Below are positions 43,260 to 52,091 of a stretch of 64,000 nt of DNA, piece by piece. The DNA comes from Micromonospora sp. NBC_01740 (lineage in GTDB: Bacteria; Actinomycetota; Actinomycetes; Mycobacteriales; Micromonosporaceae), in contig NZ_CP109150.1 of assembly GCF_035920365.1 (NCBI RefSeq), positions 6,820,001 to 6,884,000 of the forward strand, in the 5' to 3' direction. The notes under the pieces are model-generated. The model searched no databases, was not told where the DNA came from, and worked only from the letters and a program-made list of their open reading frames with translations. How positions within the stretch are numbered: the first letter of the stretch is position 1; every line of letters begins with the position of its first letter. The position numbers and the translations under genes were made by a program.

Positions 43260-43952
43260 GTGGAGATGCGCCTGCCGGAGCCTGGTGACGCGCTCACGGG
43301 CGTGGAGATGTTCGCCGGGCTGGAGCCGGAGGTCCGGCAGCGGGTGATCGCCGCGGCGGTCCCCCGCACATACCGCAAGGGCCAACTGCTCTTCGTCGAG
43401 AACGACCCCGGCGAGTCCCTCATCGTCCTGCGTCGGGGCGCGGTCGCGGTCTTCCGCACCGCGCCGACCGGCGAACGCGCCGTCCTGTCGGTCATCCGTC
43501 CGCCGGACGTGCTGGGCGAGGTCTCCCTGCTCGACGCCTCCACCCGCTCCGCCTCGGCCGAGGCGATCGAGGACTGCGCCGCGCTCGCGCTGTCCCGGGG
43601 CGCGTTCATGGAGCTGGTGCACTCCAACCCGCGCATCCTCGACGCGGTGATGCGCTCGCTCGGCGGGCTGATCCGCCGGCTGACCGAGCAGAACGCCGAC
43701 CACGTCTTCCTGGACCTGCCCGGCCGGGTGGCCAAGACCCTGGTCCGGCTGGCCGGCGAGAGTCAGGCCCCGATGATCACCATCGAGCTCAACCAGAGCC
43801 AGCTCGCGGAGATGGCCGGCGGCTCGCGACAGAGCGTCAACCAGGCGATCGGGTCGTTCGCCAACCGGGGTTGGCTGCGCACCGAGGGCCGGCGCATCGT
43901 GGTCACCGACGTCGCGGCGCTGCGCCGCCGCGCCGGCATGAGCGAGCGCTGA
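43260..43952 (+). CDS. Crp/Fnr-family transcriptional regulator
   Basis: A 230-residue regulator with an N-terminal cyclic-nucleotide-binding fold (ESLIVLRRGAVAVFRTAPTGERA, PPDVLGEVSLLDASTRSASA) and a C-terminal winged helix-turn-helix (ITIELNQSQLAEMAGGSRQSVNQAIGSF). GTG start at 43260, with ATG two codons later. The sensor pocket has an LGEVSLLDASTRSASAEA stretch like the cAMP pocket, so a nucleotide effector is possible. A class III cyclase gene lies 0.4 kb downstream. Confidence 0.9.
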   Translation: MEMRLPEPGDALTGVEMFAGLEPEVRQRVIAAAVPRTYRKGQLLFVENDPGESLIVLRRGAVAVFRTAPTGERAVLSVIRPPDVLGEVSLLDASTRSASAEAIEDCAALALSRGAFMELVHSNPRILDAVMRSLGGLIRRLTEQNADHVFLDLPGRVAKTLVRLAGESQAPMITIELNQSQLAEMAGGSRQSVNQAIGSFANRGWLRTEGRRIVVTDVAALRRRAGMSER

Positions 43953-43964
43953 GGCGTACGCGAA

Positions 43965-43994
43965 AAAGGGCCGGAGCAGCCGCTCCGGCCCTTT
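43965..43994. terminator. Strong bidirectional terminator hairpin
   Basis: AAAGGGCCGGAGC, loop AGCC, then GCTCCGGCCCTTT: a perfect 13-bp stem with A/T-rich ends, between the convergent crp-type gene and the small gene at 44006-44215. One of the best intrinsic terminators in the window. Confidence 0.85.
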
Positions 43995-44005
43995 CGTGCG
44001 GGGTG

Positions 44006-44215
44006 TCAGGGAGTGTTGCTGCCCGGCCCGACCCAGTTGGTGCTGCCCGGCCCGACCCACTCCGTGCCGTCCTTGCCGCCACCGGACTGCTCGCTGACGA
44101 TCCCCTGCGCCTGGAGCGCGGCCAGCGTGGCGGCGTCCACGTCGACGGAGTCGCCCGCGAGGTGGCTGACCCCGCTGCCGTCGGTCCAGTCGCTCTGCAA
44201 CATCACGTACACCAT
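44006..44215 (-). CDS. Small hypothetical protein with C-terminal WVGPGS repeats (69 aa)
   Basis: A 69-residue protein: MVYVMLQSDWTDGSGVSHLA, then DSVDVDAATLAALQAQGIV, then a Gly-rich linker and two 8-residue repeats (TEWVGPGS, TNWVGPGS), end NTP. The body resembles small phage/connector-type domains of the kind GDxVDVDxATAxxLxAxG. A GGGGGA ribosome binding site lies upstream of the ATG. It is flanked by the crp-type gene and the cyclase gene. Function not recognised. Confidence 0.7.
   Translation of the reverse strand: MVYVMLQSDWTDGSGVSHLAGDSVDVDAATLAALQAQGIVSEQSGGGKDGTEWVGPGSTNWVGPGSNTP
44018..44059 (-). repeat. 24-bp coding tandem repeat
   Basis: GCTGCCCGGCCCGACCCA at 44018-44035 recurs at 44042-44059, 24 bp later, in frame, giving the WVGPGS pair of the small protein. 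Confidence 0.75.
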
Positions 44216-44378
44216 CGGGAATCCCCCTGTGGTCAATGGTCGACATTCAGCCGCCTGACTGTAACCGTAGGGCCGCCCGGTGGACTGTCCACAAGCCAAC
44301 AGCCCGGTACCCGACAGCTGGGCGGACGGCGATACTGACACCGGAACGGTGCCGATCACGGCACCGGCGGGATCGCGA

Positions 44379-47300
44379 GTGGAGGGCGTCATCGCCACGC
44401 AGTGTGACCGCTGTGGACGCACGGCCGCCGCGGGCGACCGCTTCTGCGGCGGCTGCGGCAACGAGCTGGGTGCGGTCTGTCCGCACTGCCTGCGCCCGCT
44501 CGCCCAGGACGTGGCGTTCTGCACCTCCTGCGGCGCCGCCCGGCCGGGGAGCGAGCGACAGCCGGCCCCGCAGGAGGACCGCCGCCGGGTCAGCGTGCTC
44601 TTCGTCGACCTGATCGACTTCACCCCGTACGTCGAACGGGCCGACCCGGAGCTGGTCCGCGGCATGCAGACCGGGTTCTTCTCGGCCGCCCGTCGCGTCG
44701 TGGGGCAGTACGGCGGGGTGGTCGAGAAGTACATCGGCGACGCGGTGATGGCCCTGTTCGGCGCGCCCGTGGCGACCGAGACCGACGCGCTGCGCTGCGT
44801 GCGGGCCGGGCTGGAGCTGCAACGGGTGCTGACCCGCTTCGCCCCCACCGGCGCCGACGCGCTGCGCTTCCGGGTCGGGGTGGCCACCGGCGAGGCGCTG
44901 GTCGACGTCGCCGCCGCCCGCGACGGCGGCCAGGCGATCGTGGCCGGCGACGTGGTCAACACGGCCTCCCGGATGCAGTCGGTCGCGCCGCCGGGCGGGG
45001 TGCTGGTCTGCGGCGTGACGCATGCCCTCACCCGGGACGCGATCCGCTACTCGGAGCAGCCGCCGGTCACCCTGCGCGGGCGCTCCACGACGACCGAGGT
45101 GTGGCTGGCCCTGTCCCCGGTCCGCCGGCAGCCGACGGACCGGCAGCCGGACGTCACGCCGCTGATCGACCGCGAACACGAGCTGGGGATGCTGGTCAAC
45201 GCCCTGCACCGGTCGCTGCGCGACCGCCGCCCGCAGGTGGTGACCGTCTTCGGCCGGGCCGGGCTGGGCAAGAGCCGGCTGGTCCGGGAGCTGTACCGGC
45301 ACGTGGACCAGCTGGTAGACGAGCCGCTGACCTGGCGGATCGGGCGGTGCCCGCCGTTCGGCGAGAACGTGACGTTCGCGGCGCTGGCCGACATCGTCAA
45401 GTCCGAGGCCGGCATCCTGGACACCGACCCGGCGTCGAGCGCCGCCCAGCGGCTCGCCTCGGCCGTCGGCGAGCTGGTCGGCCCAGGCGAGCGGCAGCGC
45501 CTCGTCGACGCCCTGCGGCCCCTCGTCGGGCTGCCGGGGACCGCGCTGCCGGCCGAGGAGACCGGGTCGGCGTGGCGGCGCTTCCTGCTCGCCCTGGCCG
45601 CCCGACGGCCGACCGTGCTGGTCTTCGAGGACCTGCACTGGGCCGACGACGCGATGCTGCGCTTCGTGGAGCTGCTCGGCACCGCCGCCCGGGACGTCCC
45701 GCTGCTGCTGCTCTGCACCGCCCGGCCGGAACTCGTCGACCGGGACCCGAGCTGGGCGGGGACGATCACCGGCTCGGTGACCATCACCCTGCCCCCGCTG
45801 CGGGACACGGGCATCGCCGCGCTCTACGCCCACATGTTCGGCCGGGCGGCCTTCTCCGCCGACATGCTCAGCCCGCTGATCGAGGTCGCCGGCGGCAACC
45901 CGCTCTACGCCCACGAGTACGTCCGGATGCTGATCGAGCAGGGCGCGCTGCGCCAGTCCGTGCGGGGCTGGTCGCTGGAGAAGCACCTCGACCTGCCGAT
46001 GCCGGAGAGCGTGCACGCCGTCATCGCCAACCGCATCGACCTGCTCGACGCCAAGGAACGCACGGTGCTGCTGGCCGCCGCCGTGGTCGGCGTGCAGTTC
46101 TGGCCGGGGGCCGTGGCCGCCGCGCTCGGGCAGCCCGTCGAGTCGGTGGAGCGCGCGCTGCGCCGGCTGGAGCAGCGGGACTTTGTGCACGAGCAGGCCG
46201 CCTCCACGATGGCCGGGCAGCCCGAGTACCGGTTCCGGCACGTGCTGGTGCGCGACGTCTGCTACCAGCGGCTGCCCCGCACCGAGCGGGTGGCGCGGCA
46301 CGAGCGGACGGCGCAGTGGCTGGACATGCTCTCGCAGAGCCGGGACACGGACCTGGCGGAGGTGCTGGCCCACCACCGGTGGGCGGCCCACGAGATCGCC
46401 CGGTCGCTGGGCATGGAGATGGCCCGGTTCGCCGGCCCCGCCCGGGCCGCGCTGCACCGGGCGGCCCGCCGGGCGTACGCGCTGCACAGTCTCGACGTCG
46501 CGGCGAGCCACGCGGGCCGGGCGCTCGGGCTGGCCGACGACTCCGACCCGCTCGACCGGCTCCAGCTCGAGCTGCTCAGCACCGAGATCTCCTTCTACCG
46601 CGACGGCAACGTCTTCCTCTCCGGCGGCGGGCCCGAGCAGGTGCAGGCGCTCGCCGACCGGCTGCTGGCGCACGACGACGACGCCTGCGCGGCGCGCGCC
46701 TGGACGCTGCTCGGTCAGGCCGCGTGGCTGCGCGCCGACCGGGCCGCCGCGCTCGCCTGCCTGGACCGGGCCGTCGAGCTCTTCGACCCGCTGCCGGACA
46801 GCCCGCAGAAGGCGGACGCCTACGCCGAACTGGGCCGGCTGCACATGCTCAACTATGAGCGTGATCCGGCGGTCGCCGCAGCCGACCGGGCGGCGGAGAT
46901 CGGTGAGCGGCTGAGGCTGACCGAGACCCGCACCAACGCCCGGATCACCTCGGCAATCGCCCGCTACCAGGCGGGTGACCGGTCCGGCCTGGACGACCTG
47001 CACGCGATCGTCGAGCTCAGCCGCGCCAACCAGCTGATCGCCCTGCCCCGGGCCATGCAGAACCTCGCCTACGCCGTCTGCGAGGAGGGCGACTGGCTGC
47101 GCTCGGACGCCCTGCTCTCGTCGTCGCCAACCCGCAAGGCCAGCGGGCAGACGCTGACCACGAGCTACTCGGCCGAGGCGATGCGCGCCTGGTTCGAGGG
47201 CGACTTCGACCGGCTGCTGGCCGCCGCCGAGGCATTCGTGGACACCCCGACCGGCAGCTGGGACATGCAGGTCCGCGGCCTGCGCTCCTGCCTGCTGGTA

Positions 47301-47942
47301 CTGCGCGGCGAGCGGGTGCCGCAGGCGCGCTCCCACTCGGACGACGACGCCGCCGCCACGTTCAGCGACGACGTGGCGGCCGCGCTCGACGCCGCCCGGC
47401 GCAGCGGTTTCCACCGGCCGCACTGGACGATGCTGGGGATGGGCGCGCTCTGCCGGGCCCTGCAGGGACGCCGGCAGGAGGCGACGGCGCTGATCGACGA
47501 GCTGGCCGACTCCTGGTCGGTGGTGCCCGCCATCGCCAGCGGCGAGTGGATCCCGGCGGCCGGGTACGCGGCCAGCCTCGCCGGGCGGGAAGCGGCGGCA
47601 CGGGTACGCGCGATGCTGGACCGGGTGGGTCACCGCACACCCTGGTCCGAGGCGGCGCGCCGGACGGTGGCCGGTGCGCTGGCCGCCGCTGACGGCGACC
47701 ACCGGCGGGCCGCCGAGCTGCACCTGGCCGGCGCCGAGATCTACGCCGGCATCCCGGACGTGACGGACCGGATGCTGGCGTTGACCTTCGCGACGGTGGA
47801 GCTGGAGCGGGCCGGCGAGTCGACGGCGGGCCGCCCGGAGCTGGCCGAGCTGCGCGCCTTCGCGCTGCGCAACCACGCCCCCGTCCTGCTGGACCTGGCC
47901 CGCCCCCCGACGACCGCCGCCGACACCGCCCTGGCCTGCTGA
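44379..47942 (+). CDS. Class III adenylate/guanylate cyclase with zinc ribbons and AAA-type ATPase domain
   Basis: A protein of about 1187 residues. The N-terminus has two zinc ribbons (CDRCG..CGGCG and CPHC..CTSCG). A class III cyclase domain follows (about 71-244) with metal-binding Asp in VLFVDLIDFTP and YIGDAVMALFG and the transition-state NTASR, so it looks active. Then a STAND/AAA ATPase (Walker A GRAGLGKSRL, Walker B VLVFEDLHWADD), a winged-helix-like region and a long TPR-like tail. I chose the GTG at 44379 beside CDRCG; the GTG at 44280 lies in the promoter area and is less likely. Such cyclase-ATPase fusions are common in actinobacteria; signal unknown. Confidence 0.9.
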   Translation: MEGVIATQCDRCGRTAAAGDRFCGGCGNELGAVCPHCLRPLAQDVAFCTSCGAARPGSERQPAPQEDRRRVSVLFVDLIDFTPYVERADPELVRGMQTGFFSAARRVVGQYGGVVEKYIGDAVMALFGAPVATETDALRCVRAGLELQRVLTRFAPTGADALRFRVGVATGEALVDVAAARDGGQAIVAGDVVNTASRMQSVAPPGGVLVCGVTHALTRDAIRYSEQPPVTLRGRSTTTEVWLALSPVRRQPTDRQPDVTPLIDREHELGMLVNALHRSLRDRRPQVVTVFGRAGLGKSRLVRELYRHVDQLVDEPLTWRIGRCPPFGENVTFAALADIVKSEAGILDTDPASSAAQRLASAVGELVGPGERQRLVDALRPLVGLPGTALPAEETGSAWRRFLLALAARRPTVLVFEDLHWADDAMLRFVELLGTAARDVPLLLLCTARPELVDRDPSWAGTITGSVTITLPPLRDTGIAALYAHMFGRAAFSADMLSPLIEVAGGNPLYAHEYVRMLIEQGALRQSVRGWSLEKHLDLPMPESVHAVIANRIDLLDAKERTVLLAAAVVGVQFWPGAVAAALGQPVESVERALRRLEQRDFVHEQAASTMAGQPEYRFRHVLVRDVCYQRLPRTERVARHERTAQWLDMLSQSRDTDLAEVLAHHRWAAHEIARSLGMEMARFAGPARAALHRAARRAYALHSLDVAASHAGRALGLADDSDPLDRLQLELLSTEISFYRDGNVFLSGGGPEQVQALADRLLAHDDDACAARAWTLLGQAAWLRADRAAALACLDRAVELFDPLPDSPQKADAYAELGRLHMLNYERDPAVAAADRAAEIGERLRLTETRTNARITSAIARYQAGDRSGLDDLHAIVELSRANQLIALPRAMQNLAYAVCEEGDWLRSDALLSSSPTRKASGQTLTTSYSAEAMRAWFEGDFDRLLAAAEAFVDTPTGSWDMQVRGLRSCLLVLRGERVPQARSHSDDDAAATFSDDVAAALDAARRSGFHRPHWTMLGMGALCRALQGRRQEATALIDELADSWSVVPAIASGEWIPAAGYAASLAGREAAARVRAMLDRVGHRTPWSEAARRTVAGALAAADGDHRRAAELHLAGAEIYAGIPDVTDRMLALTFATVELERAGESTAGRPELAELRAFALRNHAPVLLDLARPPTTAADTALAC

Positions 47943-47967
47943 CCGGGCGACGCGGGCGGGCGGCCCG

Positions 47968-48735
47968 TCAGGCGGGGACCGGCTCGCGGGGGACCGGGCC
48001 GGCGGGCGGGCTCTTGGCCTTCTGGGCGTACATGTCGACGTACTCGCGGCCGGAGAGCTCCATCAGCTCGTACATGATCTCGTCGGTCACCGCGCGCTCG
48101 ACGTACCGGTCACCGGCCATCCTGGCGTAGCGCGAGAAGTCCAGCGGCGGGCCGAACCGGATCCGCACCCGGGCGATCTTGGGGATCAGCTTGCCGGGCG
48201 GCTGGATCTCGTCGGCGTTGAGCATCGCCGTCGGGATGACCAGGGCGCCGCTCTCCAGGGCCAGCCGGGCCACGCCGGTCTTGCCCCGGTAGAGCCGGCC
48301 GTCCGGCGAGCGGGTGCCCTCGGGATAGATGCCGGCGATGCCACCGGCGCGCAGTACCCGCAGCTGGGTGTCCAGGGCCGCCCTGGCCGCCCGGCCGCCC
48401 GAGCGGTCGACCGGGATGGTGCCGGAGCCGACGAAGAACATCTTCGTCAGCCAGCCCTTGACGCCCTTGCCGGTGAAGTACTCGGCCTTGGCGATGAACG
48501 TCACCCGCCGCTTCACGACCAGCGGCGTGAAGATCGAGTCGGAGAACGACAGGTGGTTGCTGGCGAGGATCACCGGCCCGGTGTCGGGCACGTGGTGCAG
48601 CCCCTCGACCTGCGGGCGGAAGACCAGCCTCAGCAGCGGGCCGAGGAGCACGTACTTCATCAGCCAGTACAGCACCGGCGTCCTTTCCAGAGGTGGTCGC
48701 GAGGCCGCCGCGTCGCCACGGGTCGTCGTGGGCAT
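47968..48735 (-). CDS. 1-acyl-sn-glycerol-3-phosphate acyltransferase (PlsC family)
   Basis: A 255-residue membrane-associated acyltransferase: the NHLSFSD catalytic HX4D motif, TIPVDRSGGRAAR, and the PEGTRSPDGRLYRGKTGVARLA motif. N-terminal hydrophobic stretch (VLYWLMKYVLLGPLLRLVF) for membrane attachment. It transfers an acyl chain to lysophosphatidic acid or a related acceptor. Position matches Rv2182c in the mycobacterial order. Start ATG at 48735. Confidence 0.92.
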   Translation of the reverse strand: MPTTTRGDAAASRPPLERTPVLYWLMKYVLLGPLLRLVFRPQVEGLHHVPDTGPVILASNHLSFSDSIFTPLVVKRRVTFIAKAEYFTGKGVKGWLTKMFFVGSGTIPVDRSGGRAARAALDTQLRVLRAGGIAGIYPEGTRSPDGRLYRGKTGVARLALESGALVIPTAMLNADEIQPPGKLIPKIARVRIRFGPPLDFSRYARMAGDRYVERAVTDEIMYELMELSGREYVDMYAQKAKSPPAGPVPREPVPA

Positions 48736-48952
48736 GAGCCTACGAACCCGATGCGTGCCGCCACAACGTGATCCGGCCCGCGTGGCGCGGAGCGTCCATT
48801 CCGGACAGCCGCAGCCGGGCGGCGGGCAGCCGGCGGGCGGGCGGTGTCGCCTGTCGACGTACCGCCGCCCGTCGCGGATACGGCGCGGGGCGACGGTCGG
48901 TCGGGACACCCGTCGGCCCCGCGCGAAGGCCTGCGGCACCTACGCTCGTGGT

Positions 48953-50137
48953 GTGCGGGTGGCCGGGGTGCGGCGGGGAGCGGGCAGGCTGGTCCGGCTG
49001 CCCCGGGCCGCCGTGCTGGACCTGCTCATCGGCGTCGCCGTCTCGGCCGTCGTGGCGGCGGCGATCACCGCGAACCTGGGCGGCGACCGGGGCCGCGACG
49101 TCCCCGCCTACCTGTTCGCCGTCGGGCTCGGCGCGCTCGTGCTCCTGCGCCGCCGCGCGCCGACCACCGTGCTGGTGGTGAGCGCCGCCGGCCTGGTCGC
49201 CTACTACGTGGCCGGCTACCCGCCGGTCGGGCTGGCCCTCCCCCTCGCCGCGGCGCTCTACTCGGCGGCCGAGGCCGGGCAACTGCGCTGGGCGGTGCTC
49301 GTGGGGCTCGGCCTGCTCGTCGTCTCCACCGCTTTCCGCACGGCGGACGGCGCGAGCGTCGCGTACCTCATCGGCTTCGAGCTGGCCTCCAGCGTCGCCA
49401 TCATGGCCGCCGCGGTCGCCCTCGGCGACGGGGTCCGGTCCCGGCGGCTGCGGCGCCGGGAGCAACGGTGGCGGTTGCGGCAACTGGAACGCGACCACGC
49501 CCGGGAGGCGGCGCGCCGCGTCGAGGAGGAACGGCTCCGGATCGCCCGGGACCTGCACGACGTCATCGCCCACCACATCTCCGTCATCTCGCTGCACGCC
49601 GGCGTGGCCGACGAGTCCCTCGACGACGACCCGGCAACCGCCCGTGCCGCCCTGGGGCACGTCCGCTCGGCCACCACCCAGGTCGCCCGGGAGCTGCGCA
49701 CCACCCTCGGTCTCCTGCGCGACCCGGCCGTGGCCGAGCCCCGGCAACCGGTGGCGGGGCTGGCCGGGCTGGACGCCCTGGCCGCCGGCGCGCGGGCCAC
49801 CGGGCTGCGGATCGCCGTCCACCGGCAGGGCGAGCTGACCGGGCTGCCCGCCGCGGTCGACTCGACCGCCCACCGGCTGATCCAGGAGGCGCTGACCAAC
49901 ACCCTGCGCCACGCCGGCGCGAGCACCGTCGAGATCGACGTCGTCCGTGGCCCCGGCACCCTCGCCGTCGCCGTCCGCGACGACGGCCGTGGGCAGCGCC
50001 AGGACACCCCGCGCGGGTACGGGCTCGGCGGCATGCGGGAGCGCACCGCCCTGCTCGGGGGCACCGTCACCGCCGGCAACCGACCCGGCGGCGGCTTCGA
50101 GGTACGCGCCGAACTACCCCTGGGAGGGACCACGTGA
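48953..50137 (+). CDS. NarL-type sensor histidine kinase
   Basis: A 394-residue kinase. The N-terminal half has about five membrane helices (LLIGVAVSAVVAAAITANLG onward). The HisKA_3 motif is RIARDLHDVIAHHISVISLH with the phosphorylated His, and the ATPase domain has the LIQEALTNTLRHAG N box and YGLGGMRERTALLGG. Start GTG at 48953 (others at 48959 and 48968 are possible). GTGA overlap with the response regulator gene. Signal unknown. Confidence 0.9.
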   Translation: MRVAGVRRGAGRLVRLPRAAVLDLLIGVAVSAVVAAAITANLGGDRGRDVPAYLFAVGLGALVLLRRRAPTTVLVVSAAGLVAYYVAGYPPVGLALPLAAALYSAAEAGQLRWAVLVGLGLLVVSTAFRTADGASVAYLIGFELASSVAIMAAAVALGDGVRSRRLRRREQRWRLRQLERDHAREAARRVEEERLRIARDLHDVIAHHISVISLHAGVADESLDDDPATARAALGHVRSATTQVARELRTTLGLLRDPAVAEPRQPVAGLAGLDALAAGARATGLRIAVHRQGELTGLPAAVDSTAHRLIQEALTNTLRHAGASTVEIDVVRGPGTLAVAVRDDGRGQRQDTPRGYGLGGMRERTALLGGTVTAGNRPGGGFEVRAELPLGGTT

Positions 50138-50805
50138 TCCGGGTGGGACTCGTCGACGACCAGCACCTGGTCCGCGCGGGGCTGCGCGCGCTGCTGAACC
50201 GGGCGCCGGACATCGAGGTCGTCGGCGAGGCGGGCGACGGCGACGCGGCGTACCGGCTGGCGGTCACCGAGCGGCCGGACGTCCTGCTGATGGACGTCCG
50301 GATGCCGGGCACGGACGGCATCGAGGCCACCCGGCGGATCGTCGCCGACGAGCGGCTGACCGGCGTACGGGTCGTCGTGCTCACCACGTTCGACACCGAC
50401 GAGTACGTCTTCGAGGCGATCCGGGCCGGCGCGTCCGGCTTCCTGCTCAAGGACACCGGCCCCGACGAGCTGCGGGGAGCGGTGCGGATCGTCCGGGCCG
50501 GGGAGGCGCTGCTCTCCCCCGCGGTGACGCGGCGGGTCATGGCGGCGGTGCGCGCCGGCGGGCGGGAGCCGGACCCGGCCCGGCTGGGCTCGTTGACCGC
50601 CCGGGAGCGGGAGGTGCTGGCCGAGGTCGCGGCCGGCCGGTCGAACGACGAGATCGGCGCGGTCCTGCACATCAGCCCGGCGACCGCCCGGACGTACGTG
50701 AGCCGGCTGCTGGCCAAGCTGCACGCCCGGGACCGCTCGCAGCTCGTCGTGGCGGCGTACGAGAGCGGCCTGGTGCGGCCCGGCTCACCGCCCGGCCCGG
50801 GCTGA
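50134..50805 (+). CDS. NarL/FixJ-type response regulator
   Basis: A 223-residue regulator: receiver IRVGLVDDQHLVRAGLRALL with phospho-Asp in LLMDVRMPG and Lys in LLKDTGPDE, then a LuxR helix-turn-helix (LTAREREVLAEVAAGRSNDE). GTG start overlapping the kinase stop. It is the partner of the histidine kinase upstream. Targets unknown. Confidence 0.92.
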   Translation: MIRVGLVDDQHLVRAGLRALLNRAPDIEVVGEAGDGDAAYRLAVTERPDVLLMDVRMPGTDGIEATRRIVADERLTGVRVVVLTTFDTDEYVFEAIRAGASGFLLKDTGPDELRGAVRIVRAGEALLSPAVTRRVMAAVRAGGREPDPARLGSLTAREREVLAEVAAGRSNDEIGAVLHISPATARTYVSRLLAKLHARDRSQLVVAAYESGLVRPGSPPGPG

Positions 50806-51067
50806 CCGGCGCTCGGCGCGCTCGCCGGCACCGGCGGCCCCTCGGGCGGCACGGCGCCGCAGGCGGGCTCCGTTGAAAAACATTCAGCAAGAACGGACAT
50901 AAATCCCCGGTCGCGACCTGCGGCAGGGCCTCTGACTTCGTACGCCGCGCCACAAGGCACTCCCGGAACGGGGTCCGGACGTGTCACGATTCAAGGCACG
51001 GCGTGCGGGTCGGCGCCGAGGGGGCTCAGGCGGCCGCGCCGCGGGCGCGTGATGAGGAGGATGTCCG

Positions 51068-51919
51068 GTGTCAGCGGGTGGGGCCCGCCGGGGACGGCGG
51101 GACAACGGGCTCGACGCGAGCGAGTACGCCATCGCCGGCGACGTGGATCCGCGCGTCGGTGAGCACCTGCTCGACGTCCTGGCCGCCGGTGGGATCGCCG
51201 CCTACCTCCAGCCCTCGGCCGACCTGAACCCGGTCACCCGCACCACCACCGTCCCGCCCCGCCCCGTCGACCGGCTCTACGTCGACCGGTCGCACCTGAC
51301 GACCGCGCGGGACTACCTGACCCAGCTCGCGGACGAGACGGCCCCCGAGAAGCCCCGCGAGGACGAGCCGGACATCGAGGCCGAGTGGGCCCGTATCGTC
51401 GCCGGCTTCCACACCACCGCCCCCCGCGGTGGCGACAACCCGTGGCCCGCCGCCGAGGACGTGGACGACCCGCCCGGGCCCGCCGGCGGCCCGGTGACGC
51501 TCGGCACGCCCGACGAGCCCGCCGGGCCGACCGCCACCGACGTGCGACGGTTGCCGTACGCGGCCGACATCTCGGGCGTCTCCCTGTCGCGGGGCCGGCA
51601 GGACGAGCCGTCGCTGCTCGACGGGCTGGACACCTTCGGCGCGGACCTGCCCGACGACGAGGCGGAGGACGAGCGCTACACCCCGCCGCCGCCCCCGCCC
51701 CTGCCGCGCTTCTCGAAGTACACGGTGGTCGGGGTGCTGGCCATCGTGGTCGGCTTCGTGCTCTTCCTGTTCCCGTCGCTCTTCCCGGTGGCCGACCCGT
51801 CGGTGGTCAACCTGTTCGGGTTCACCGGCATCCTGGCCGGCTTCGTCTCGCTGATCTGGCGGCTGCGCCCCGGTGGCGACGACGACGAGCGCGACCCGGA
51901 CGACGGCGCGGTGGTCTGA
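51068..51919 (+). CDS. Hypothetical membrane protein with two C-terminal helices
   Basis: A 283-residue protein. The N-terminal 60 residues (ASEYAIAGDVDPRVGEHLLD, GIAAYLQPSAD) resemble a small alpha/beta domain; the middle is acidic and Pro-rich (DEPDIEAEWARIVAGF); a Pro stretch PPPPPPL leads to two helices (about 215-263: VVGVLAIVVGFVLFLFPSLF and LFGFTGILAGFVSLIWRL). GTG start. The 262 bp upstream includes an AT-rich patch TTGAAAAACATTCAG (50873) that may be a promoter. Function unknown. Confidence 0.78.
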   Translation: MSAGGARRGRRDNGLDASEYAIAGDVDPRVGEHLLDVLAAGGIAAYLQPSADLNPVTRTTTVPPRPVDRLYVDRSHLTTARDYLTQLADETAPEKPREDEPDIEAEWARIVAGFHTTAPRGGDNPWPAAEDVDDPPGPAGGPVTLGTPDEPAGPTATDVRRLPYAADISGVSLSRGRQDEPSLLDGLDTFGADLPDDEAEDERYTPPPPPPLPRFSKYTVVGVLAIVVGFVLFLFPSLFPVADPSVVNLFGFTGILAGFVSLIWRLRPGGDDDERDPDDGAVV

Positions 51920-52091
51920 CCGGCGACCCGTCCGCCGACTCTCCTGCCCGCATCCCGGGACGACGGACGCCCCGAGCCCGGTGCGCAACACTGGTGTAAC
52001 TTACTGTCAGTAGGAATACCGCTGTCCGTCACATCCCTCGCTGACTGCCCGGTTGTTCCTCCGCTGCGGCGGTCACTCCCTGCTGATCGGA

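Noticed and set aside
44280..44378. Upstream extension of the cyclase gene from the GTG at 44280
   Set aside because: The extra 33 residues show no family similarity, and the region is needed for the promoter of the divergent small gene. The zinc ribbon starts after the GTG at 44379.
44247..47876. A 1209-codon minus-strand frame
   Set aside because: Antisense to the cyclase gene, with low-complexity composition and no recognisable domain.
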